Source of the DNA: DASVSE01 sp036399715
GTDB lineage: Bacteria > Bacteroidota > Rhodothermia > Rhodothermales > Rubricoccaceae
DNA: 21,260 bases
Assembly (NCBI GenBank): GCA_036399715.1
Contig: DASWMO010000021.1
Coordinates: 1 to 21,260 of the forward strand
Direction of reading: 5' to 3'
Notes under the pieces: generated by a model
Database searches by the model: none
The model's input: only the letters and a program-made list of their open reading frames with translations
What the model was told of the DNA's origin: nothing
Shown: in pieces, positions 12,825 to 19,322 of the stretch
Layout: every line of letters starts with the position of its first letter
How positions within the stretch are numbered: the stretch's first letter is position 1
Made by a program: the position numbers and the translations under genes

Positions 12825-12858
12825 CGAGGGCGAGCCGACGCGTGCCGGCCCGCCCTCG
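12825..12858 (-). terminator. Hairpin after the thiolase gene
   Basis: CGAGGGCG (12825-12832) pairs with CGCCCTCG (12851-12858), extended by three more pairs after one mismatch. It begins 22 bases after the thiolase stop, inside the 281-bp gap before the OB-like gene. The rest of that gap shows only short GC-rich palindromes such as CCGGAG-TT-CTCCGG (12672-12685) and no gene. It probably marks the end of the beta-oxidation operon. Confidence 0.5.
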
Positions 12859-12879
12859 CAGACATCCGATGCCGGGTGC

Positions 12880-14073
12880 CTAGACGGCGAGGTTCTCGAA
12901 CACGCCCGCAGCGCCCATCCCGCCACCGATGCACATCGAGACGATGCCGTAGCGGTTGCCGCGGCGCTTCATCTCGTGCAGCAGCGTGGCCGTGAGCTTG
13001 GCGCCCGTGCACCCGAGTGGGTGGCCCATCGCGATCGCGCCGCCGTTGACGTTCACAATGTTGGGGTCGAACCCGAGCTCGCGCACGATGGCGACCGCCT
13101 GGCTCGCGAACGCCTCGTTGAGTTCGACTAGGTCAATGTCCGAGAGCGACAGGCCGACCTGCTTGAGCACCTTCGGGATCGCGTCGATGGGCCCGATGCC
13201 CATGATGTCGGCCGGCACGCCGGCGACGGCGAAGCCGAGCATTCGCCCGATCGGCGTCACGCCGAGCTCCTCCATCATGCGCCTGTTCATGATGACCGAG
13301 GCGGCCGCGCCGTCATTCATCTGGCTCGCGTTGCCCGCCGTGACGGTCCCGCCGACCTTGAAGACCGGCTTGAGCCGCCCGAGCGCCTCGACCGTCGTGT
13401 CGGCGCGCGGGCCCTCGTCGGCCGTGTGCTCGAACGTCCGCTCGACCGCCCGGCGCGTCTCGGCGTCGTAGCGCGTCTCCGTCACAGTCACAGGAACGAG
13501 CTCGTCGTCGAACCGCCCCGCGGCGACGGCCGCCGCTGCGCGCTGGTGCGACTGGACGGCGAACGCGTCCTGCTCCTCGCGGCTGACCTTGTACTGCGCG
13601 GCGACGTTCTCGGCCGTGATGCCCATCGCGGCGTAGTTGTCCGGTTCCTCAACGGCGAGGTCCGGGTCGGGCGCGAAGAAGAAGCCGCCCATCGGTACGG
13701 CCGACATCGACTCGACGCCGCCGGCGACGACGCAGTCGGACTGCCCGAGGACGACCGAGTTGGACGCCTGCGCGATCGTCTGGAGGCCCGACGAGCAGAA
13801 CCGGTTCACGGTCACAGCCGAGACGGTGACGGGCAGGCCTGCCTTCTGCGCGATGATGCGCGCGACGTTCATGCCCTGCGGGCCCTCGGGGAAGGCACAG
13901 CCAAGGACAAGGTCGTCGATGTGCTCGCCGCCGAGGCCGGGCACACGCGCGATGGCGCCTCGGACGGCCGTCGCGGCGAGGTGCTCGGGGCGGACGTCGC
14001 GGAGGGCTCCTTTCTTCGCCTTCCCGACCGGCGTGCGGACGGACGAGACGATGTAGGCTTCGTTTAACTGCAT
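12880..14073 (-). CDS. fadA: Acetyl-CoA C-acyltransferase (3-ketoacyl-CoA thiolase)
   Basis: A 397-residue enzyme, the standard thiolase length. It cleaves 3-ketoacyl-CoA with CoA to give acetyl-CoA and a shortened acyl-CoA, the last step of beta-oxidation. The nucleophile is Cys93 in NRFCSSGLQ. The second signature NVNGGAIAMGHPLGCTGA holds His351, and SMCIGGGMG near the C-terminus holds Cys381. NEAFA (319-323) is also conserved. The ATG at 14073 starts MQLNEAYIVSSVRTPVGKA, the expected N-terminus. The gene lies 49 bases after the FadN-like gene, so the two are very likely co-transcribed. Sequence alone cannot fully separate a degradative thiolase from acetoacetyl-CoA thiolase, but the operon argues for the degradative role. 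The gene symbol follows the family. Confidence 0.93.
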   Translation of the reverse strand: MQLNEAYIVSSVRTPVGKAKKGALRDVRPEHLAATAVRGAIARVPGLGGEHIDDLVLGCAFPEGPQGMNVARIIAQKAGLPVTVSAVTVNRFCSSGLQTIAQASNSVVLGQSDCVVAGGVESMSAVPMGGFFFAPDPDLAVEEPDNYAAMGITAENVAAQYKVSREEQDAFAVQSHQRAAAAVAAGRFDDELVPVTVTETRYDAETRRAVERTFEHTADEGPRADTTVEALGRLKPVFKVGGTVTAGNASQMNDGAAASVIMNRRMMEELGVTPIGRMLGFAVAGVPADIMGIGPIDAIPKVLKQVGLSLSDIDLVELNEAFASQAVAIVRELGFDPNIVNVNGGAIAMGHPLGCTGAKLTATLLHEMKRRGNRYGIVSMCIGGGMGAAGVFENLAV

Positions 14074-14122
14074 GGTGCGGAGGTTCAGGGTAGCGGGGGC
14101 GGGAGCCCGTCCCCGGTGCCGA

Positions 14123-16528
14123 TTAGTTGCGGAGCGGCTTGTTGGTCGTGAGGATGCTCTGGATGCGGGCCTGCGTCTTCTCCTCGCCGAGGAGCGACAG
14201 GAAAACCTCGCGCTCGAGTTCGAAGAGGTAATCCTCGTGGACCTCCGCAGGCGCCGTGAGGGCGCCGCCGGTCATGATGTACGCGAGCCGCGAGCCGAGA
14301 AAGTGGTCGTACGCCGAGACGAAGCCGCCTTCCTCGAACTGGTACAGCGCGATCTCGAACTGCGCGCGGCCGGCCGCGCCGAGGACGGGAATCGCCGTCC
14401 GGACGGCGGGCGGGAGGTAGCCCTGCTCACTCAGCGCAAGGACCTGCGCCTTGGCGACCGAGAACCGACGGTCGGCGTTCATCACGATCGTCGCGCCGGC
14501 GTCGAAGAAGCCCATCTCCTGCGCCTGCCGGGCCGACGTGGCCACCTTGGCCATGGCGATCTGCTCGAAGTGCTTGCGCAGGAACGGCTGGATGTCGCTC
14601 GGGAAGTCGGTGTTGGCCGCCTTCTCGGCCGCCCGAGCCGTCATGAACGTCGTCCCGCAGCCCGCCGGGATGAGCCCGACGCCGAGCTCGACGAGCCCGA
14701 TGTACGTCTCGGCCGAGGCGACGGGGTGCGGGCACGCGAGCGCCATCTCGCAGCCGCCGCCGAGCACCATCTGGTGCGTCGTGACCACGACCGGCTTGCT
14801 CGCGTAGCGGATCTTCAGGATTGCGTCCTGGAAGCCCTTGATGAACGGCTCGATGCTCGATACGCCGCCCATCGCCATGCCCATCGCGACCTCGCCGAGG
14901 TTGGCGCCGACGGAGAAGTTGGACCCCTCGTTGCCGATGATCATGCCGCGCAGATCGCGGTCGTTCTCGACCTTGTCGATGGCCTCGACGAGGCCCGAGA
15001 TCACCTCCTGCCCGAGGCTGTTGGACTTCGAGCGGAACTCGAAGACGGCGACGCCATCGCCCGCGTCGAGAAGGGCGGCTTCAGAGTTGCTCCAGAGCGT
15101 CTTCGAGTCGTCCGCTTTGAGGTAGGTCAGGCCCCACTCGTCGGCGGGCTTCGGGTCGGCCGCGTAGTCGCCCGTCGTGGGCGTCCATACCGTCGGCGCG
15201 CCGTCGTCGGCGTAGAAGCCGGCCTCGGGGACGTTCTGCACCCACTCGGGCGTCGCAATGCCCGCCTCAGCGAGGGCTGTGCGGACGCGGTCGACGCCGA
15301 GGGCGTCCCACATCTGGAACGGGCCCATCTCCCACCCGAAGCCCCACCGGATCGCGCGGTCGACGTCGGCCGGCGAGTCGGCGATCTCTGGGAGTCGGCG
15401 GGCGGCGTAGCCGAGCAGGTCGAGCGTCGTGCGGCGGAAAAAGTCCCCCGCGCGGCCCGTGTCCTCCCAGAGGGCGGTGATGCGCTGCGCGAGCGAGCCT
15501 TTGAAGGCCTTCGGGTTGATGTCGGACTCCTTTGCCGGCGTGTACCCCAGCGTCTCGGGGTCGACCGAGAGGATGTCCTTGCCGACCTTTTTGAAGAAGC
15601 CCGCGCCGGCCTTCTGGCCTGTCGCGCCCGCCTCGACGAGCTTGTCCAGCACGGCCGGCACGCGGAACGTCTCCCGCGACTCGTCCTCGGGGACGTTGTC
15701 GTAGAGGTTCGAGGCGACGTGCCGCAGCGTATCCAGTCCGACGACGTCGGCCGTGCGGAACGTGGCGGACTTGGCGTGGCCGATGAGCGTGCCCGTGAGC
15801 GCGTCGATCTCCTCGATTGAGAAGCGGCCCTCCGAGAACTCCTTCAGGACGGCGAGCATCCCGTAGACGCCGATCCGGTTGCCGATAAAGTTCGGCGTGT
15901 CCTTCGCGACCACGACGCCCTTGCCGAGGTGGACGCGCGCGAAGGCCGAGACGCGGCGGAGCACGTCGGGGTCCGTCTCGGGCGTCGGGATGACCTCGAA
16001 GAGCTTGAGGTAGCGCGGCGGGTTGAAAAAGTGCGTCCCGAGAAAGCGCGCCTTGAACGCGTCCGACCGGCCCGCGACGATGTCTGCCATCGGCAAACCG
16101 GACGTGTTGGACGAGATCACGGCGTCTGGCCGTGCGGCTTTCTCGATACGCTCCATCACGGACTGCTTGATGTCCAGCCGCTCCACGACGACCTCGATGA
16201 TCCAGTCGGCATTCTTGATGCTCTCGAAGTCGTCGTCGAAGTTGCCGAGCGTGATCCGCTTCTGAGCCGCGGCCGTAAAGAACGGGTCCGGCTTGAGCTT
16301 CGCCGCCGCGGCGAAAGCGGACTGCACGATGCTGTCGGGAGCGCCCTCGCGGCCGATACTCGTCGGCGTCACGTCAAGGAGGATGACCGTGAGGCCGGCA
16401 TTGGCGAGGTGGGCCGCGATCTGCGAGCCCATGACGCCCGCGCCGAGCACGGCGGCGGTCCGGAAGGGCTTTTCTTTCCACGCGGGAGATTCCGCGGTCG
16501 GCGTGGCGGTGTCGGTCAGCGTTTCCAT
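14123..16528 (-). CDS. fadN: 3-hydroxyacyl-CoA dehydrogenase/enoyl-CoA hydratase fusion (FadN type)
   Basis: An 801-residue bifunctional enzyme for the hydration and NAD-dependent oxidation steps of beta-oxidation. The N-terminal half is the dehydrogenase: GAGVMGSQIA (29-38) is the NAD-binding glycine loop, NTSG (141-144) and HFFNP (His166) hold the catalytic region. The second half (about 490-690) is the crotonase domain with the oxyanion motif NEGSNFSVGANL and GGGCEMALAC. Glu594 and Glu614 match the two catalytic glutamates. The dehydrogenase-first order is that of Bacillus FadN and the reverse of E. coli FadB. A GTG at 16573 would add 15 residues; the ATG at 16528 fits better. The gene follows the acyl-CoA dehydrogenase after 109 bases and precedes the thiolase by 49. 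Confidence 0.93.
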   Translation of the reverse strand: METLTDTATPTAESPAWKEKPFRTAAVLGAGVMGSQIAAHLANAGLTVILLDVTPTSIGREGAPDSIVQSAFAAAAKLKPDPFFTAAAQKRITLGNFDDDFESIKNADWIIEVVVERLDIKQSVMERIEKAARPDAVISSNTSGLPMADIVAGRSDAFKARFLGTHFFNPPRYLKLFEVIPTPETDPDVLRRVSAFARVHLGKGVVVAKDTPNFIGNRIGVYGMLAVLKEFSEGRFSIEEIDALTGTLIGHAKSATFRTADVVGLDTLRHVASNLYDNVPEDESRETFRVPAVLDKLVEAGATGQKAGAGFFKKVGKDILSVDPETLGYTPAKESDINPKAFKGSLAQRITALWEDTGRAGDFFRRTTLDLLGYAARRLPEIADSPADVDRAIRWGFGWEMGPFQMWDALGVDRVRTALAEAGIATPEWVQNVPEAGFYADDGAPTVWTPTTGDYAADPKPADEWGLTYLKADDSKTLWSNSEAALLDAGDGVAVFEFRSKSNSLGQEVISGLVEAIDKVENDRDLRGMIIGNEGSNFSVGANLGEVAMGMAMGGVSSIEPFIKGFQDAILKIRYASKPVVVTTHQMVLGGGCEMALACPHPVASAETYIGLVELGVGLIPAGCGTTFMTARAAEKAANTDFPSDIQPFLRKHFEQIAMAKVATSARQAQEMGFFDAGATIVMNADRRFSVAKAQVLALSEQGYLPPAVRTAIPVLGAAGRAQFEIALYQFEEGGFVSAYDHFLGSRLAYIMTGGALTAPAEVHEDYLFELEREVFLSLLGEEKTQARIQSILTTNKPLRN

Positions 16529-16637
16529 GTCGGATTCGGGGTGGGCTGCGCCGGCCTGTGGCGCGTGGTACACGGAGAAACGGGTTAAGCGAGACGCCGG
16601 GGCCAGTCTGTACCGAGAACCCCGGACCTCGTACCCA

Positions 16638-18041
16638 CTAGACGAAGGCGCCGATGCCGGTCACGGCGCGGCCGACGATGAGCGAGTTGATCTCGTTGGT
16701 CCCCTCGTAGGAGTAGATCGCCTCGGTGTCGCAGAAGTAGCGAGCGACGTGGTTTTCGAGGAGGATGCCGTTGCCGCCGTGGAGGTCGCGGGCGAGGGCG
16801 ACGGTCTCGCGGCAGCGGGCGGCCGTGAAGACCTTGGCGAGGCTGGCCTGGGCGTCTGTCATCTGGCCCGCGTCCTGGAGCTGGCTCAGGCGGAGGCACA
16901 TCGTCTGCATCGCCGTCACGTTGCCGAGCATGTGGACGAGCTTCTCCTGGATGAGCTGGAACGAGGCGATGGGCTTGCCAAACTGGAGCCGCGTCGTCGC
17001 ATACGCCAGCGACTTCTCGTAGGCCCCCATCGCGCACCCGACGGCCTGCCACGCGACGCCGGCCCGGGTGAGCTTGAGGACCTCGGCGACGTCGGCGAAC
17101 GAGTTGCCCTTCTGGAGGCGGTCGGCCTCGGGCACGCGGCAGTCCGTGAGCGTGATCTCGCCGTTCTCGACGGCTCGGAGGGCCACCTTCCCGCGGATCG
17201 TCTCGACGGCGAAGCCCGGGTTCTCCTTGGCGCGGACGATGAAGCCCTTCACCTGGTCATCCGCTTCGTCGCGGGCCCAGATCACGACCATGTCGGCGAA
17301 CGGCGAGTTGCCGATCCACTTTTTCTGGCCGTTCAGAATCCACGTGTCGCCCTCGCGGCGGGCCGTCGTGCCCATGCCGCCCGAGACGGCCGATCCCGTG
17401 TGCGGCTCCGTGAGACCGAACGCGCCGATCGTGTGCATCGAGCGCATGCCCGGCAGCCACTCGGCCTTCTGGTCCTCGGAGCCGCAGACGAGGATGGACT
17501 GCATGGCCAGCCCGGACTGGACGCCGAAGAACGTCGCCGTCGAGACGTCCACGCGGGCGATCTCCATCGTGATGAGGCCTTCGAGGACCGAGCCGTTGGG
17601 CTCGCGGTCCGAGAGGTCCTCGCCGTAGATGAGCGTCAGCAGGTCGAGGTCGCGGAAGCCCTTCGTGAGCAGGTCGAGTGGCGTCTTGTCGCGGAGCCAG
17701 AAGTCGTTGATGACCGGCTCGACCTGCGTCTCCATGAACGTCCGGACCTTGCGCATCGCCGCGACCTCGTCGGGTGCGAGCAGGCCCTCGATGTCGTAGT
17801 AGTCGCCGTTGGGGATGGGCGGCGCGGGGCGGACCTTTTTCGGGGCGAACGCCCGCGCGAGGGCCGCATCGTCAAGGGCGCCGATGTGACCGGCGAGGCG
17901 GTTGAGGTCGGTCCGCTCGGCGAGGGCCGCGAGCGCGCCGAGGTCGACGCCACGGGCGGCGAGGCGGGCGAGCGCATCGCCGTCAGCCGGTGCGTCTTCG
18001 GGCTCACCGGGACCAGTAGACAAGGCAACCGTGGCTTCCAT
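16638..18041 (-). CDS. Acyl-CoA dehydrogenase, GCDH/ACX4-like clade
   Basis: A 467-residue flavoprotein that oxidises acyl-CoA to trans-2-enoyl-CoA, the first step of beta-oxidation, passing electrons to ETF or, in oxidase relatives, to oxygen. It has an N-terminal extension of about 75 residues rich in Ala and Asp. The core then follows the family: FGLTEPHTGS (208-217, FAD/substrate loop), WILNGQKKWIGNSPFAD (234-250), LQFGKPIASFQLIQEKL (352-368) and SYEGTNEINSLIVGRAVTG (444-462), with Glu446 as the expected catalytic base. From memory, the run GNSPFAD, the MLGNVTAMQT segment and the GRAVTGI ending resemble the glutaryl-CoA dehydrogenase/plant ACX4 branch more than FadE. It is the first gene of the beta-oxidation operon. 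Two dyads precede its ATG at 18041. Confidence 0.92.
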   Translation of the reverse strand: MEATVALSTGPGEPEDAPADGDALARLAARGVDLGALAALAERTDLNRLAGHIGALDDAALARAFAPKKVRPAPPIPNGDYYDIEGLLAPDEVAAMRKVRTFMETQVEPVINDFWLRDKTPLDLLTKGFRDLDLLTLIYGEDLSDREPNGSVLEGLITMEIARVDVSTATFFGVQSGLAMQSILVCGSEDQKAEWLPGMRSMHTIGAFGLTEPHTGSAVSGGMGTTARREGDTWILNGQKKWIGNSPFADMVVIWARDEADDQVKGFIVRAKENPGFAVETIRGKVALRAVENGEITLTDCRVPEADRLQKGNSFADVAEVLKLTRAGVAWQAVGCAMGAYEKSLAYATTRLQFGKPIASFQLIQEKLVHMLGNVTAMQTMCLRLSQLQDAGQMTDAQASLAKVFTAARCRETVALARDLHGGNGILLENHVARYFCDTEAIYSYEGTNEINSLIVGRAVTGIGAFV

Positions 18042-18052
18042 GGGATCGGGAT

Positions 18053-18067
18053 GTTAACGCTGTTAAC
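18053..18067. promoter_or_regulatory. Palindromic pair GTTAACGCTGTTAAC before the beta-oxidation operon
   Basis: Two copies of the palindrome GTTAAC are spaced 9 bp apart, giving both a direct and an inverted repeat, and lie 11-26 bases upstream of the acyl-CoA dehydrogenase ATG. A third partial copy (CCTAACGG, 18072-18079) follows upstream. This AT-rich symmetry stands out from the GC-rich surroundings and would suit an operator for a TetR- or FadR-type repressor of fatty-acid genes. This is inference. Confidence 0.45.
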
Positions 18068-18095
18068 GGGGCCTAACGGCCTCGCCCGCGCAGAT

Positions 18096-18114
18096 TGCAA
18101 GGTTGCCCCTTGCA
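18096..18114. promoter_or_regulatory. Inverted repeat TGCAAGG-N5-CCTTGCA upstream of the beta-oxidation operon
   Basis: A perfect 7-bp inverted repeat with a 5-base centre lies 54-73 bases upstream of the acyl-CoA dehydrogenase start, in the 158-bp gap after the GNAT gene. It could be a second regulator site or a small terminator of the GNAT gene, which transcribes the same way. The TTGCAA on the minus strand could also serve as a -35-like box. Confidence 0.4.
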
Positions 18115-18199
18115 TGCCGCGGCACCGCCGACGTTCCCGCCGCGGCGCGGCAATCCGCATCGCCTCATACCGGCGAGCCCGGTGGTAGCGACGTAGGCC

Positions 18200-19156
18200 T
18201 CAGACTGCGCCGAGGCGCTTGCCGGCGAGCCAGACCGTCGTCTCGGTGATGCCGTCGCGGCGGAAGTATGCGTCGGCGAAGGCGCGCATCTCGCGGCTCT
18301 GGGGCTCGACGGCGAACAGGCTGATGTCCGAAATGGGCGCCTCCCCCGTCCCGAAGCCGGCCTCGGCCTGCTGTTCGAGCACGGCGATGTGCCGCCAGCC
18401 GGAGGCGGCAACGAGTGCCAGCCCGGACCGGCTTCGACGATGCTCGGGCGTGACGTACAGACCGGCGTATTCGACCGCGCGCCGACTCGCCACGAGCACG
18501 AGGTGCCACCCGACGATCTCGCCTCCGTGCCGCAGCCAGACGCTGAACTCGGGGCTCACGGCACCGGGGTGCTGGAACGGCGTCAGCGCAGCCGTCGCCG
18601 GGTCGGCCGCGACGAGCGCCTCGACGTGTGCCCGGTCCGCCTCGGTCAGCGTGTCCCAGTCTGTGATCTCGTAACCTTCGGGCGTCGGGACGGACTGCAT
18701 CACGGGCTGGCTCATAAAGGCCGATCCGCGGATCTTGTAGTACAGCTTTTGCACAACCGGCGGGTCCCAGCCGGCTGCGGCGAGCAGACCGGTGGTCGCG
18801 TCGGCGCCCCCCCAGTCGCTCCGGAATGTGCCCTGCACGGCCCGACATCCGGTGTCAGCGAGCCCGCGCTCGAGGCGTGCGAGCAGGCCCGACCCGATAC
18901 CCAGCCGGCGAACGTCAGCGGCAACATTCAGACACAGCACCTCGCCGAAGCCCGTACCGGGGCGGATACCTCCGAGCGCGACGCCGGCCGGCTGCCCGTC
19001 GAGCGTGGCCACGACGGAAACGACCTGCTCGGCGACGAGGCCGTGCCGACGGCGAAAGGCGAGCGACGGCGCGAGAAGACCGGCGAAGCGGCGCTCGGCC
19101 TCGTCGGCGCTCAGCGTGTCGGTGACGAAACGCACCGGGGCGGCTGAAGAAATCAT
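18200..19156 (-). CDS. Two-domain GNAT family N-acetyltransferase
   Basis: A 318-residue protein beginning at the ATG at 19156; the frame is open upstream but contains no domain. The N-terminal half is a GNAT fold with the acetyl-CoA-binding motif A RRLGIGSGLL (83-92) after the strand LCLNVAADV, and ends with a KLYYKI strand near residue 140. The C-terminal half is a second, weaker GNAT-like unit with HGGEIVGWHLVLVA, AGLYVTPEHRRSRSGLALV (231-249) and a final strand. The second motif A lacks the clear Gly-x-Gly/Ala, so probably only the first domain binds acetyl-CoA. The substrate cannot be read from the sequence. It is divergent from the FG-GAP gene, and its leader has a TACCTTGA (19191-19198) that weakly matches the -7 element. 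Confidence 0.8.
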   Translation of the reverse strand: MISSAAPVRFVTDTLSADEAERRFAGLLAPSLAFRRRHGLVAEQVVSVVATLDGQPAGVALGGIRPGTGFGEVLCLNVAADVRRLGIGSGLLARLERGLADTGCRAVQGTFRSDWGGADATTGLLAAAGWDPPVVQKLYYKIRGSAFMSQPVMQSVPTPEGYEITDWDTLTEADRAHVEALVAADPATAALTPFQHPGAVSPEFSVWLRHGGEIVGWHLVLVASRRAVEYAGLYVTPEHRRSRSGLALVAASGWRHIAVLEQQAEAGFGTGEAPISDISLFAVEPQSREMRAFADAYFRRDGITETTVWLAGKRLGAV

Positions 19157-19322
19157 CGGATGGGAGGAGGTCTGGGAACGGAAAGGCGACTCAAGGTAGA
19201 CGTGGCCCGGTACCGCGCTCTGCATGTGCTCGGAATGCGAGCAGGCGATAAATGTCCGATATGGACGTCCGAAACCGGTTAGGTTCAGGTCATTCCCGCA
19301 TCCGTTCCTCAGGCTCCCCCCG

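Noticed and set aside
14072..15820. 582-codon plus-strand ORF opposite the FadN gene
   Set aside because: It is an antisense shadow of a gene with clear catalytic motifs; its composition is typical of reverse frames in GC-rich DNA.
16597..16625. CCGGGG/CCCCGG inverted repeat between the acyl-CoA dehydrogenase and FadN genes
   Set aside because: The arms are only 6 bp with a long loop, which is expected by chance at this GC content.
16293..18188. 631-codon plus-strand ORF opposite the acyl-CoA dehydrogenase
   Set aside because: It is antisense to a well-supported enzyme and has no domain signature.
19254..19270. GTCC-GATAT-GGAC and GGACGTCC dyads between the GNAT and FG-GAP genes
   Set aside because: The arms are only 4 bp. 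They lie in the divergent promoter region but are too short to call as operators.
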